Part shown: positions 9,801-18,296 of the stretch, piece after piece
How the letters are laid out: each line of letters begins with the position of its first letter
How positions within the stretch are numbered: position 1 is the first letter of the stretch
Source of the DNA: Ravibacter arvi
Lineage (GTDB): Bacteria; Bacteroidota; Bacteroidia; Cytophagales; Spirosomataceae
Reading direction: 5' to 3'
Assembly: GCF_039540405.1 (NCBI RefSeq)
Contig: NZ_BAABEY010000029.1
Location: forward strand, 62,001-126,000
DNA length: 64,000 nt
Translations under genes and position numbers: made by a program
The notes under the pieces: model-generated
What the model was told of the DNA's origin: nothing
Database searches by the model: none
Seen by the model: the letters and a program-made list of their open reading frames with translations, nothing else

Positions 9801-10182
9801 AGACGGAGCATATTACACGTATAACAGCATGGCACTGGCCGACGGCTGGAGCCGCTGGCAAAAAGCCGGCGACGTTGCGACGCACCCCAAACCGGTATTC
9901 GGGGGCAACCGCAACTCCAACCAGGCCTCGTCCCGCTACCTGGAAAACGGCAGCTACCTGCGGCTCAGGAACGTAAGCCTGGGCTACGATCTGCCGGAAT
10001 CATTGCTTCAGAAAATCAGGATGAAGCACGCGCGCCTGAGCGTGAGCGCCGACAACCTGCTGACGTTCACCAAATTCTCGGGCATGGACCCGGAGGTAGT
10101 CATCGGTTCAGGTGGCGGGTCATCGAGTATCAAATACCCGATCAGCAGAAAAGTCATGTTTGGTATTAACGTAGGTTTTTAG
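6820..10182 (+). CDS. SusC/RagA TonB-linked outer membrane receptor with STN domain
   Basis: 1120 residues. A hydrophobic signal segment (MIVAILLSFQILQGG) is near residue 22. The STN domain at about 58-135 (LAFKGAPLRDVLKEIERQT) talks to FecR. It is followed by a carboxypeptidase-like regulatory domain at about 168-250 (KGKVTDESGIGLPGVSILIK), a plug domain with the SusC signature (DVESVTILKDAAATGLYGSR), and a large TonB-dependent beta-barrel. It would import oligosaccharides with the SusD lipoprotein encoded 122 bp downstream. The STN domain plus the upstream sigma/FecR pair predicts substrate-induced autoregulation. The gap to SusD is filled by a heptanucleotide repeat array. Confidence 0.95.
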   Translation: MRNTSYGLFPFNTLSFQIEKGMIVAILLSFQILQGGTPASGAPSRGNAPAIYGPQSNLRQAKVSLAFKGAPLRDVLKEIERQTSVSFFFNNHRIDSQRKITFRETGTLEQVMNNLFGSLGIEWKLEDRQIVLTGKARPEPIGSSQLNGRRSGSAVLQAAPAPARSAAEVVKGKVTDESGIGLPGVSILIKNTQRGTTTDNEGNFELEIPDENTLLVFSFVGFATQEVAVGRQRTLSITLVQDEKALDELVVVGYSSKQLSEISSAVATVSGRKLNDVTSNNTTNLLQGKAAGVIVSNASGDPNATSTVIIRGSGSITAGAGPLMVVDGIVGGSANPNDVESVTILKDAAATGLYGSRASNGVIIVTTKSGKSGKPRIDFSINTGTATPTSGNFRVMDSRELYDYTKSFYPTDRFDKDIPSSVLQQNTNWRDLAFRTGITQNYVLSLSGGTEKTRFYTAGNYYYEQGTLRHNSARRFNLRTNITHAINDKLELAVKINLRRNNAEYDPSGLDGALYGAYNNMPWDRPYNADGSVNRGTEGGWFGREQENFLHGWQYNRNNSNQSGADTDVNLTYHISKGLSFSSYNRVSYTSSKSELYNDVRSKAGKGLGRLGNGMGENLSMVSSNRLYYDFNIGLHGFKTLGVVEMEKNRTEDRYTTGEGFAPGLHVMSTASRILSASGDILENSFNKGLVQLDYDYASRYFLSASYIREYSSRFGRNNKAGNFFTLGASWLVSNEDFFDKSTVNLLKLRASYGVTGNAQIDNYKALGLYSYATQYAGNSGAEPFQLENQDLTWEKAKSGNIGVDIGLFNKLMINLDAYQKTTDGLLLNVELPFTSGFPSVTRNVGAIRNKGVEANLTYNLSSGAFTWDAGLNIAFNKSNVLTLNQGKDIRQGNLLISEGKELYMWQMRKWAGVDPANGDPQWEKITTEADGSQVKTITNNYSDATLQVVGPSLPDFTGGMSNTFGYKRFTLNLFFNFVSGNKIYHTSRQLFDSDGAYYTYNSMALADGWSRWQKAGDVATHPKPVFGGNRNSNQASSRYLENGSYLRLRNVSLGYDLPESLLQKIRMKHARLSVSADNLLTFTKFSGMDPEVVIGSGGGSSSIKYPISRKVMFGINVGF

Positions 10183-10190
10183 AATAGCCA

Positions 10191-10302
10191 TGAGTAGTGA
10201 GGTATTAGCTATGAGTAGTGAGGTGTTAGCTATGAGAGAATTGGCGTAAGCGCTCACACCTCACACCTCAAACCTCACACCTCACCGCTCAAACCTTTAT
10301 CC
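10191..10302 (+). repeat. Heptad repeat array A (SusC-SusD gap), two-armed
   Basis: Seven in-register 7-mers of TGAGGTG type (TGAGTAG, TGAGGTA, TTAGCTA, then TGAGTAG, TGAGGTG, TTAGCTA, TGAGAGA) fill 10191-10239. A 14-nt centre follows, then seven complementary-type 7-mers (TCACACC, TCACACC, TCAAACC, TCACACC, TCACCGC, TCAAACC, TTTATCC) fill 10254-10302. The array starts 8 nt after the SusC stop and ends 2 nt before the SusD ATG. The arms can pair into an imperfect hairpin. Confidence 0.9.
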
Positions 10303-10304
10303 CA

Positions 10305-11753
10305 ATGAAAACAACCATCATAAAAATAGCACTCTCGCTCTCGGTAGTATGCGCCGGTTGCGACACCGATTTGCAGCCCTATACCGGGAAGTCGAACGAA
10401 ACGGCGCTTTCTACCCTGTCGGACATCCAGATTGCCACCTATGGCAACTATGCCATGCTGGTAGCCGAGCCGTATACCCGCCACTACCTTACACTGAATG
10501 AGTGGCCGGGCGACAACGTCGTACAAAGTGGCGCCGATGGCGACCAGGCATCACTAGGGGCTTCGTACCAGCACATCCCGACCATGTACCCCACCACCGA
10601 CTTCTGGCAACAGTCGTATAAGCTGATTTACGGCACCAACCTGATCATCGAGCGCATCGCGGACGGCGAATCTCCCGAGCTCGACCAGCTGAAAGGAGAA
10701 AATCTTTTCCTGCGGGCACTCGCACATTTCAACCTGGTGCGCCTTTTTGGTCGTCCTTTTACGCAGGGGAACGGGGAAAACCCCGGCGTTCCGGTAATCC
10801 TGACGGCACAGCCGCCCATGGAGGTAGCCCGCAACTCGGTAAAAGAAGTATATGAGGCAGTTATACAGGATCTCGAAAAGGCTTCCAATCTCATGACGGT
10901 TGAAAAAAATGCCAATTTTGCCTCCCGTGAGACTGCCTGGGCCCTTCTTTCGCGCGTGTACCTCTACCAGAACGAAAACGACAAGGCCATTGCGTTCGCC
11001 AATAAGGTGATTGAATCGGGCAAATATGAGCTGGCCAATCGCGACACTTATATCAAATCGCCTACCCTGGTGCCGGAGTCCAACCCCGAAACCATTTTTA
11101 ATTTCAGGCATACCATCGCAGATAATAAGGATAAAAATGCCGTAGGTTCCCTTTATTACAACGACCCGGCAACGCTATCTACCGGTTGGGGTGAGTATTA
11201 CACCTCTCAATCACTGATGGACCTGCTGATGAAACACCCGGAGGACGCCCGGCTCAAATTTATAACCGTGCATTATATCAATGGCGTACTGCAATACCGC
11301 GGCACTTCCCCGCAGTATTTCATTAACAAGTTCAACTGGCAGGAGGGCATTGCCAACCTGTCGTCACCGGTATACCTCCGCCTGGCCGAAATGTACCTGA
11401 ACCGTGCGGAAGCGCTGGCAAAAACCGGCGATGCGAAAGGCGCCCTCGACGACGTCAACCTGATCCGCAAACGGGCGGGTTTAACCGGTAACGCGCTGTA
11501 TTCGACCGGCAACATGCAAGGGCATGCCACCGCGCTGGAGGTGGTGCTGGAGGAACGCCGCATGGAGCTCGCCTACGAAGGACATCGCCCCGGGGATTTG
11601 TACCGGAACAACCTGCCGCTGGTACGGGCTTACCCCGGCATGCACGGAACAGACAATTTTCATTTCCGCGTAGAACCTACCGATCCCAGGGTGGTTTTCT
11701 ACATTCCGGAAAGGGAAATAATTGTGAACCCCAGTCTGAAGCAAAACCCATAA
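10305..11753 (+). CDS. SusD/RagB-family nutrient-binding lipoprotein
   Basis: 482 residues. Lipoprotein signal with lipobox VCAGC, Cys at about residue 19, so surface-anchored. The N-terminal TPR-like and C-terminal SusD features are present (LRALAHFNLVRLFGRPF, YLRLAEMYLNRAEALAKTGD, VNLIRKRAGL, VLEERRMELAYEGHR). It caps the barrel of the SusC encoded upstream and delivers glycan. The start ATG sits 2 nt after repeat array A. A 10-bp GC hairpin follows the stop. Confidence 0.95.
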   Translation: MKTTIIKIALSLSVVCAGCDTDLQPYTGKSNETALSTLSDIQIATYGNYAMLVAEPYTRHYLTLNEWPGDNVVQSGADGDQASLGASYQHIPTMYPTTDFWQQSYKLIYGTNLIIERIADGESPELDQLKGENLFLRALAHFNLVRLFGRPFTQGNGENPGVPVILTAQPPMEVARNSVKEVYEAVIQDLEKASNLMTVEKNANFASRETAWALLSRVYLYQNENDKAIAFANKVIESGKYELANRDTYIKSPTLVPESNPETIFNFRHTIADNKDKNAVGSLYYNDPATLSTGWGEYYTSQSLMDLLMKHPEDARLKFITVHYINGVLQYRGTSPQYFINKFNWQEGIANLSSPVYLRLAEMYLNRAEALAKTGDAKGALDDVNLIRKRAGLTGNALYSTGNMQGHATALEVVLEERRMELAYEGHRPGDLYRNNLPLVRAYPGMHGTDNFHFRVEPTDPRVVFYIPEREIIVNPSLKQNP

Positions 11754-11760
11754 TATCCCT

Positions 11761-11784
11761 CCTGCGCGGCAGGTGCCGCGCAGG
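11761..11784 (+). other. Perfect GC hairpin after SusD
   Basis: CCTGCGCGGC and its exact complement GCCGCGCAGG with a 4-nt AGGT loop. It is followed by GAAAAG rather than a T run, so it is more likely an mRNA-stabilising or attenuating structure than a classical terminator. It lies between SusD and the next gene of the locus. Confidence 0.55.
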
Positions 11785-11813
11785 GAAAAGAGTACCTATA
11801 AACGTTTATATCA

Positions 11814-14800
11814 ATGTTACACAAGAAGCGATCCCTGCTGTCAAAAGGAATTCCGCTGCTGGCCCTGCTGGGCCTTGCCGCGCTCCCGAAACAGCTCAGC
11901 GACTCTCCTATTCCGGCCCCCGGGCTTCACGTTCCTGAAGGTTTTACTATTGAACAGGTAGTAGATCCCGCCCTGATTTCTTACCCCATGTTTGCCTCCT
12001 ATGACGAACGGGGGCGGCTTTTTGTCTTTGAATCGACCGAAATCAACGACATGGGTACCGAGACAATGCTCAAAAACCCGACTTACCATGTCCGCCTGCT
12101 GGAAGATACCGACGGCGATGGCAAGTTCGACAAGAGCGGCATCTTTGCCGATAAAATCCCGCTTCCTATGGGCGGCGTCTTCCACCAGGGCAGCCTCTAT
12201 GTCACCGAATCTCCCAACCTGGTAAAATACACGGACACCGACGGTGACGGCAAATCAGACAAACGCGAGGTGCTGATGAGCGGCTGGGTATTGCACGCCA
12301 ACGGGGCTACCCTCCACGGGCCTTTTATGGGGCCTGACGGCTGGCTTTATATGACCGATGCCCGCCGCAGCTTCAACATCACCACCAAAGAGGGGGTCAA
12401 TCTCAAAGGAAAAGGAGCGCGGATCTGGCGCTGCAGGACCGACGGAAGCGGCCTGGAATGGATTTCTGCCGGCGGGTTCGACAATTCAATTGAACTGGCC
12501 TTCATGCCGGGTGGCGAGACAATCGGTACCATGACTTACTTTGTTGACCCGCAAGGCGGTTTCCGCGATGCACTGATGCATTGGGTAGAAGGCGGCGTAT
12601 ATCCCAAACCCAACCCGGTTATACAGGAAGACCAGTTAAAACTGACCGGCCCGCTCATGCCGGTGCTGAGCAAAACGGCCCGCGTAGCACCCTCCGGCCT
12701 GATGCGCCTCGAAAACCAGGAATGGGGCAAAGCATTTCAGGGTAACCTCTTCAGCGCTGAATTCAATACCGGCAGGATTATGCGCCATGAAATAAAGACT
12801 GCCGGCGCCAGCTATACCAGCGTAGATACCCCGTTCATGACGTCGTCTGTCGCTGACAGCCATCCGACAGACGTCCTGATGGACGCCGACGGCGGTATGC
12901 TGGTGGTTACCACCGGCGGCTGGTTCATAGAAGGCTGCCCGCTTTCAAGGGTAGCCAAACCGGATGTAATAGGCGGCATCTTCCGGATCCGGAAGAACGG
13001 CGTTGCGCAGACCAAAGACCCCTGGGGCAACGCAATCAACTGGTCTGCCTCGACACCGGCACAGTTGAAATCACTCCTGGCCGATAAAAGACCGGCGGTG
13101 AGAAAACGGGCCATACAGCAGCTGGTTGAAAAAGGAGACGCATCTATCGCGGTTTTCCGTTCGAAAATTGCCGCTACCCAGGATGCGGAAGAAGCTGCAG
13201 CGCTGACTTTTGCCATTTCACGTATCGGCACCCCGGCTTCACTAGCGGCGGTACGGTCAATGCTTTCAAACAAAAGCCCGCTGGTGAGGACCGCTTCTGC
13301 ACGCGCGCTCGGCATGGCCCGCGATAAAGCAGCTGTGCCCCTTCTGTCAAAGGCAGCAGCTACCGACGTGCCCCAGGTGAGCCGGCAGGCGGCTACCGCA
13401 CTCGGTCAAATAGGCGATGCAACGGCCATTCCTTCCCTGTTGAAAGCAGTCGCCCGGACCGATGACCGCTTTGTAGAACACGCCGTCATTTATACGCTGA
13501 TCTCGCTGAATGATAGCAACGCCTTGCTATCGGCACTACAGAACCCGTCGGAACGGGTAAAAAAGGCGGCCATTATCGCACTTGATCAAATGGATAACTC
13601 CCCGTTGAAAAAAGAGCACCTCGCGCCGTTCCTGGCCAGCAACAGCGCTGATCTCCGGACCGTAGGCATCTGGGTAGCTACGCACCGCCCCGAATGGACC
13701 GACCTGGTAGTTGATTTTATGAAGAAGCAGCTCACCAAAAAGGACCACACCGACGAAGAGCTAATGGCGCTGCGCGACCTGATGGTGACCTTCTGCAAGA
13801 ATGACGAAATGCAGCAGTTCGTTTCCAAACAGCTTCGGGAAAGTGTTGAACCGGCGGAAAAACTCCTGTTCCTCTCTGTAATCGGCCGTTGCGACGTACG
13901 TCAGCTGCCATCCACCTGGACTGATCAGCTGAAAGAGCTGATGACGTCAAAGGATGGAGCCATCGTTTCAGAGGCGCTTAACCTCATTCAATCGAGACGT
14001 GTGAAAGGTGTAGATCAACCTTTGCTTGGCCTTTTCCGCAATACGTCAGTTCCGGCTGCATTACGCGTCAAGGCGCTCGCAGCCCGCATTGCCACCACCC
14101 CCGAGCTCGGCGACCAGGATTTCGGTCTCCTTTCAGATTTACTTGGCAAGAAACAGGAAGCTCCCGTGCGTCAGGCTGCAGTAAACGTACTGGGCCAGAT
14201 GAAACCGACCGAAAGCCAGCTGCTTTCCGTTGCCGGACAGACACTTCCGGAAGCCGACCCTTTCCTGCTCCCGGGGCTTATGGAGGTTTTCGGCCACAGC
14301 ACATCTGAAAAAGTGGGACAACGCTTTGTGCAAACGCTGACCAGGATCTCTGACAACCTGACGAACATACCGGAACAGGACCTGGCCCGCATTCTTTCCA
14401 AATACCCGGCAGGCGTAAAAGAGCAGGCCAAACCGGTAATTGCGAAAATCCGTAGCCTGCATGCTGCCCAGCAGGAAAGACTGACCTCTCTCGAAAGTGA
14501 GCTGAAAGGCGGCGATGTGCTGGAGGGCCGCAAGCTCTTCTTCGGCAAAGCTTCTTGTTCGGCCTGTCACGCAGTAGGACCAGAGGGAAATCCTTTCGGG
14601 CCCGACCTGACCAACATCGGTGATATCAGGTCTAGCTCCGATATCCTGGAAGCTATTGTTTTCCCCAGCTCAAGCTTTGCAAGAGAGCATGAGACAGTGA
14701 ACGTCGTAACTGCATCCGGAACTTATATGGGGATCATCAAAGAACAAACCGCCGACTACGTGGTGGTTGCGCCGGGCCCCGGACCGGGGCTGCGCATCAA

Positions 14801-14945
14801 CCGGTCGGAAATCAAATCCATTGATCCTCACAACGTGTCGATGATGCCTCCGGGATTGGATGAGCTGCTTGAGAAAAAAGAGCTTGCCGACCTTATGGCC
14901 TTCCTGGAGTCTTTGCCTGACGGCATTAAAAATCTCAAAAAGTAA
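11814..14945 (+). CDS. PVC-type propeller / HEAT / cytochrome c protein
   Basis: 1043 residues with a signal-like N-terminus. Residues about 35-400 form a beta-propeller of the membrane-bound-dehydrogenase type common in Planctomycetes and Verrucomicrobia (LLEDTDGDGKFDKSGIFADK, YTDTDGDGKSDKREV). Residues about 415-720 are HEAT repeats (VRTASARALGMARDKAAVPLL, VSRQAATALGQIGDATAIPSL). The C-terminus is a cytochrome c domain with C915-S-A-C918-H919 and a PFGPDLTNIGDIRSSSDILEAI segment. Family members are thought to oxidise sugars or related compounds in the periplasm, passing electrons to the haem; substrate here is unknown. It is the last plus-strand gene of the locus, ended by a strong terminator. 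Confidence 0.85.
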   Translation: MLHKKRSLLSKGIPLLALLGLAALPKQLSDSPIPAPGLHVPEGFTIEQVVDPALISYPMFASYDERGRLFVFESTEINDMGTETMLKNPTYHVRLLEDTDGDGKFDKSGIFADKIPLPMGGVFHQGSLYVTESPNLVKYTDTDGDGKSDKREVLMSGWVLHANGATLHGPFMGPDGWLYMTDARRSFNITTKEGVNLKGKGARIWRCRTDGSGLEWISAGGFDNSIELAFMPGGETIGTMTYFVDPQGGFRDALMHWVEGGVYPKPNPVIQEDQLKLTGPLMPVLSKTARVAPSGLMRLENQEWGKAFQGNLFSAEFNTGRIMRHEIKTAGASYTSVDTPFMTSSVADSHPTDVLMDADGGMLVVTTGGWFIEGCPLSRVAKPDVIGGIFRIRKNGVAQTKDPWGNAINWSASTPAQLKSLLADKRPAVRKRAIQQLVEKGDASIAVFRSKIAATQDAEEAAALTFAISRIGTPASLAAVRSMLSNKSPLVRTASARALGMARDKAAVPLLSKAAATDVPQVSRQAATALGQIGDATAIPSLLKAVARTDDRFVEHAVIYTLISLNDSNALLSALQNPSERVKKAAIIALDQMDNSPLKKEHLAPFLASNSADLRTVGIWVATHRPEWTDLVVDFMKKQLTKKDHTDEELMALRDLMVTFCKNDEMQQFVSKQLRESVEPAEKLLFLSVIGRCDVRQLPSTWTDQLKELMTSKDGAIVSEALNLIQSRRVKGVDQPLLGLFRNTSVPAALRVKALAARIATTPELGDQDFGLLSDLLGKKQEAPVRQAAVNVLGQMKPTESQLLSVAGQTLPEADPFLLPGLMEVFGHSTSEKVGQRFVQTLTRISDNLTNIPEQDLARILSKYPAGVKEQAKPVIAKIRSLHAAQQERLTSLESELKGGDVLEGRKLFFGKASCSACHAVGPEGNPFGPDLTNIGDIRSSSDILEAIVFPSSSFAREHETVNVVTASGTYMGIIKEQTADYVVVAPGPGPGLRINRSEIKSIDPHNVSMMPPGLDELLEKKELADLMAFLESLPDGIKNLKK

Positions 14946-14958
14946 TCCTACACCATAT

Positions 14959-14998
14959 GAGGGTGTCTAAAACGGTTGTTTCAGACACCCTCTTTTTT
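14959..14998 (+). terminator. Strong intrinsic terminator
   Basis: A 15-bp stem with one mismatch (14959-14973 with 14978-14992; outer arm GAGGGTGTCT), a GGTT loop and six T residues. It ends utilisation locus 1. The next gene is convergent and stops at 15005, so the hairpin may also limit read-through from the other side. Confidence 0.9.
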
Positions 14999-15004
14999 AC
15001 ACAC

Positions 15005-17758
15005 CTAATCTTCAGCAGGCGCTATCACGTAAGCTCCTTTTCGGCCCTCGAAATAGAGAGTATGCCTGCCCTCTTCTACTGTTAATTTCAGGTTGGTACG
15101 GGGTTTTCCACCCGAAACCGTCCATTTCCCCGCTTTCATACCGGTTAATACAGCCTGTACGCCGGCTTTGCCCGGCACTTTCAACGTAAATTTCTCCGCG
15201 ATAAGCCCGCCTGTTCTGCTTACGCTTACCAATCTGTCGCCAAGCACAACTACGTCGCTTACCTCAGTACTCAAATGCTGCACCGGCATGGGTTTTACAC
15301 CATCGGCGGTTACCTGGAACACGGTCAGGAAATGATCCCTCGCGGCGGCTTTCAGCGGGGAGACCATGATCCTGTGCCCCTTTATTTCAGGCAGATTCAC
15401 ATCAGGTGCCTGCACTTTTTTTACCAGCGAGCTGTTCGCCTCCCCGCCACTCTTTACGCTGATGGTTCGCTCCTGTGGGTTCGGAACAAGCATTTCGGCA
15501 TAGGTAAAACCTTTTTTACCTTCCCGCTCGCTGTGCAGCACAAAACCCTTTTCATTTATGACCGGCTCATTCAGCGCATTGATCTGCCAGTATTTTTTAA
15601 ATGCCGGGTTGGAAGCGGTGATGTCGTCGGCCATGACGATCGCCGCAGGGATATCGGTGCTCTCCAGGTTCAGGAAGACAAAACTGCGGTTAAATTTTTC
15701 TACTTTTTTTGTGTACGCGCTTGCGAGGTCTACCGAGAAATAGCTGAAAGCGGGTTTCTGCTTTGACGGGCCAAAATCTGCCGCCAGGACTTCTCCATTT
15801 TTATACCAGGGGTCGGTCGTTACCTCTTCGGCGGTTTTGGGGTAGCGCTGGTTGAACCTGGTACCGCCGTCGATGTCCTGGCTCCGCGGTATTTCTTCTG
15901 AAGGATCTTCAACAAGCACCATACTATGCGCAATAGAGCGCTTGTTAAAACTGAAGTCGTAGGGCGTACCATAAAACTTGTATACCCCCAGGTCGCCGAA
16001 CTGCAGGCCGCGATAGTAAAGCTGGACAGAGCCGGCGTCGCTGTGCTGGTGATTTCCGAAATGATAGCCGCCACCCTTTACCTCAGCTACCACGTCGGGA
16101 CTATCCATCCCGATATTCCACCCTGTGCGGGCAATCATGGATCCCAGCACCGGGCCGAAATCCTTTGTGAGCGGCAGTGACGTCACGTCCTCGTTTGCTT
16201 TTACCGCCGGGTCGTTGAGCAGCAGGAACAGGACCGGGTCAGCAGGCAACCCGCCTTGCCTCACAAATTCGCCTTTAATAAGCGGGTCTTTAGAGTAAGC
16301 ATAACAAAGCAGCATGGTGAGCGGCGCCTTCCAATAGAAAACTTCCCCCGGTTTCCCGGTGCCGAAACCGTCGCCATCGCGCAGCATCTGACCGTCGGGC
16401 AGGCGCATGTACTGGAAATATTCCGGAACGCGTTTGATATTGTCGTCGAATACCGGTTTCCCGAGCATCCGTTCGAAAAGCAGGGCCGCATGCATGTCCC
16501 AGGCGAACCGGTAAGCGCCATAGCTGACTCCCTGGTTGTGCCGGGGCGACTGGTACTCGAATTTTCGAAGCGGGACCAAGGTTTCGAGCACGACATAGGA
16601 CGTATACTGGTAGGGAAGCGGGTCTTCGTTGTATAACGCAATACTCATGGAAAGAAGATCGCGGCATACCTGCGCCTCGTTGCCGTGGCCGTTGACAATG
16701 CTCGTCAGAAACGGAGGCCAGCCGATTTCCATATCGTCCGACAATCGCATCAGGTGCTTTTGCAGAGACAATTTGTCTTCGGTGGAGAGGAGATCGTAGC
16801 ACCAGTCGTATACCAGTGAAGTGGTATAGATAGCGCGGCCGATTTCCCTGGTAATATCCAGCAGGTTGCCAAATTCCACCAGTGAAATGTAGTTCCGGAT
16901 CAACGTTACCGCCTCCCGTCCTGTCTTTTGGTCACCGGTCATGAGGTAGTAAAAGGCTTTGGCTTCGGCGGCCTTTTCCAGCTTCGGATCGAAGGAAACC
17001 TCCTGGTTGGGTTCAAACTTAAAATCATAGGACTCGGCGGCGGCTTTCTCTACTTTTTTCCAGGCGTCACGATGTTCCGGGCTGTCAAGGCCGGCTTTCA
17101 GGGCAGGTAACGTCTGCCGGTTTACCCATAGCCGCGGATGAGAAGCGGGCGGCGTAACAGCCGGCTTGTAATTCACCGCTCCCTCAGGAATTTTAGGCGC
17201 CACATAGGGTTTCAACTCAATATATTCGAGCCTGACCCCCCTAGGCAGCCAGATCTTGAGCTGCTGGTCCCGGCCCGAAAATTCAAACTTCCCGGATTCC
17301 TGTCTTTTCACATCCCAAGGCACATACACCACCCTTTTGGTGGGCCGGTTTTCGTCGATCTGTATTTTGATATAGAGCGATTCGAACTTGGTTTTTGCCT
17401 TTTTCATCATTTCGGCTCCTTCTTCGTCAGTAACGGCGAAAGTGTGCATCAGGTACCGCCCGGGAGCCGGGAGTTTCACGTCAAAAACCACGTCGGCATC
17501 AACGCGCCCGCTGTCGATGGCCGGCTGTATCCCCGATTTTAATGAAACGCCTTTACCCTCGCCGAGGCGCTCGTCGGTTACGATGCCCGCCGTTGCCGGG
17601 TTGACCCTGGCCGAAGCAGCGGTGAAACGAAAAGGGGCCGGAGCCGTGGGTGCCGCAGTTTCTACGCGGCTTCCGCCTTCAGGAATATTTCCCGCTTTAG
17701 AGAATACAGGGAGAATTGCCAGGCATAAGCCGGCGATCAGAAACAAGTTTTTTTTCAT
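15005..17758 (-). CDS. Heparinase II/III-like polysaccharide lyase
   Basis: 917 residues with a signal peptide (MKKNLFLIAGLCLAILPVFSKAG). The middle part is an (alpha/alpha) toroid of the DUF4962/alginate-lyase kind (HPRLWVNRQTLPALKAGLDS; IVNGHGNEAQVCRDLLSMS). The heparinase II/III beta-sandwich begins around residue 560 with the family's His-rich NHQHSDAGSVQLYYRG segment. Such enzymes beta-eliminate uronic-acid polysaccharides in the periplasm; substrate cannot be named from sequence. It is convergent with locus 1, so it may be a separate transcript of the same pathway. A one-armed heptad array lies about 80 bp upstream. Confidence 0.85.
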   Translation of the reverse strand: MKKNLFLIAGLCLAILPVFSKAGNIPEGGSRVETAAPTAPAPFRFTAASARVNPATAGIVTDERLGEGKGVSLKSGIQPAIDSGRVDADVVFDVKLPAPGRYLMHTFAVTDEEGAEMMKKAKTKFESLYIKIQIDENRPTKRVVYVPWDVKRQESGKFEFSGRDQQLKIWLPRGVRLEYIELKPYVAPKIPEGAVNYKPAVTPPASHPRLWVNRQTLPALKAGLDSPEHRDAWKKVEKAAAESYDFKFEPNQEVSFDPKLEKAAEAKAFYYLMTGDQKTGREAVTLIRNYISLVEFGNLLDITREIGRAIYTTSLVYDWCYDLLSTEDKLSLQKHLMRLSDDMEIGWPPFLTSIVNGHGNEAQVCRDLLSMSIALYNEDPLPYQYTSYVVLETLVPLRKFEYQSPRHNQGVSYGAYRFAWDMHAALLFERMLGKPVFDDNIKRVPEYFQYMRLPDGQMLRDGDGFGTGKPGEVFYWKAPLTMLLCYAYSKDPLIKGEFVRQGGLPADPVLFLLLNDPAVKANEDVTSLPLTKDFGPVLGSMIARTGWNIGMDSPDVVAEVKGGGYHFGNHQHSDAGSVQLYYRGLQFGDLGVYKFYGTPYDFSFNKRSIAHSMVLVEDPSEEIPRSQDIDGGTRFNQRYPKTAEEVTTDPWYKNGEVLAADFGPSKQKPAFSYFSVDLASAYTKKVEKFNRSFVFLNLESTDIPAAIVMADDITASNPAFKKYWQINALNEPVINEKGFVLHSEREGKKGFTYAEMLVPNPQERTISVKSGGEANSSLVKKVQAPDVNLPEIKGHRIMVSPLKAAARDHFLTVFQVTADGVKPMPVQHLSTEVSDVVVLGDRLVSVSRTGGLIAEKFTLKVPGKAGVQAVLTGMKAGKWTVSGGKPRTNLKLTVEEGRHTLYFEGRKGAYVIAPAED

Positions 17759-18296
17759 CGTGAAAACCTTAACCGGAGTATGAGAATAAACCTGTTCGTA
17801 TAATCTGGTATTTAAGGGGAGATACTAGGGGGGAGGGTGAGGGATGAGGTGTGAGGTGTGAGGGATGAGTGAGTGGGCGTGGCTTTATTTTTAGAATGTG
17901 GGGAAGTGACAAGGAGAGTGTCGTTGGGACAATGTTTCACTACAGTACGATTGTAACAACCAAAGACCTACTGCTTAGAAGGCAGTGGTTGGTTTCAACT
18001 TTACTACGCCTTCCACATCACCTCCTCATTCCCAAAGCAGACAGCGCGAACTGCATTACTACCGCTCACGCTGCCCATCAAAGGTCCCGGAAGTTCCGGG
18101 CACAACTGTATTTCCAGGATGGCCCGGAGAATACAATAGATAAAGGAGGATTATAATAACGTCTAAAGTAATACTCCCGGGGAAGCAAACAAATGACTTT
18201 CATCATGTTTGCTCAGCTAAGTCGCAGCAGGATGCTCCCGGGCGTAATTCAGTCAAAAAAATACGCGCGGCGGGTACATGGTATCCGTTGTTTACA
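17759..18296. other. Gene-free interval with repeat array B
   Basis: 538 bp between the lyase start and the AraC regulator stop. It holds heptad array B near its left end. The rest shows only short imperfect inverted repeats, and no open frame in it has a credible protein. Confidence 0.6.
17838..17872. repeat. Heptad repeat array B, single arm
   Basis: Five in-register 7-mers: TGAGGGA, TGAGGTG, TGAGGTG, TGAGGGA, TGAGTGA, flanked by G-rich near-units. No complementary arm is visible nearby. It lies 79 bp upstream of the lyase ATG, with the pyrimidine-rich strand on the coding side as in the other arrays. Confidence 0.8.
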
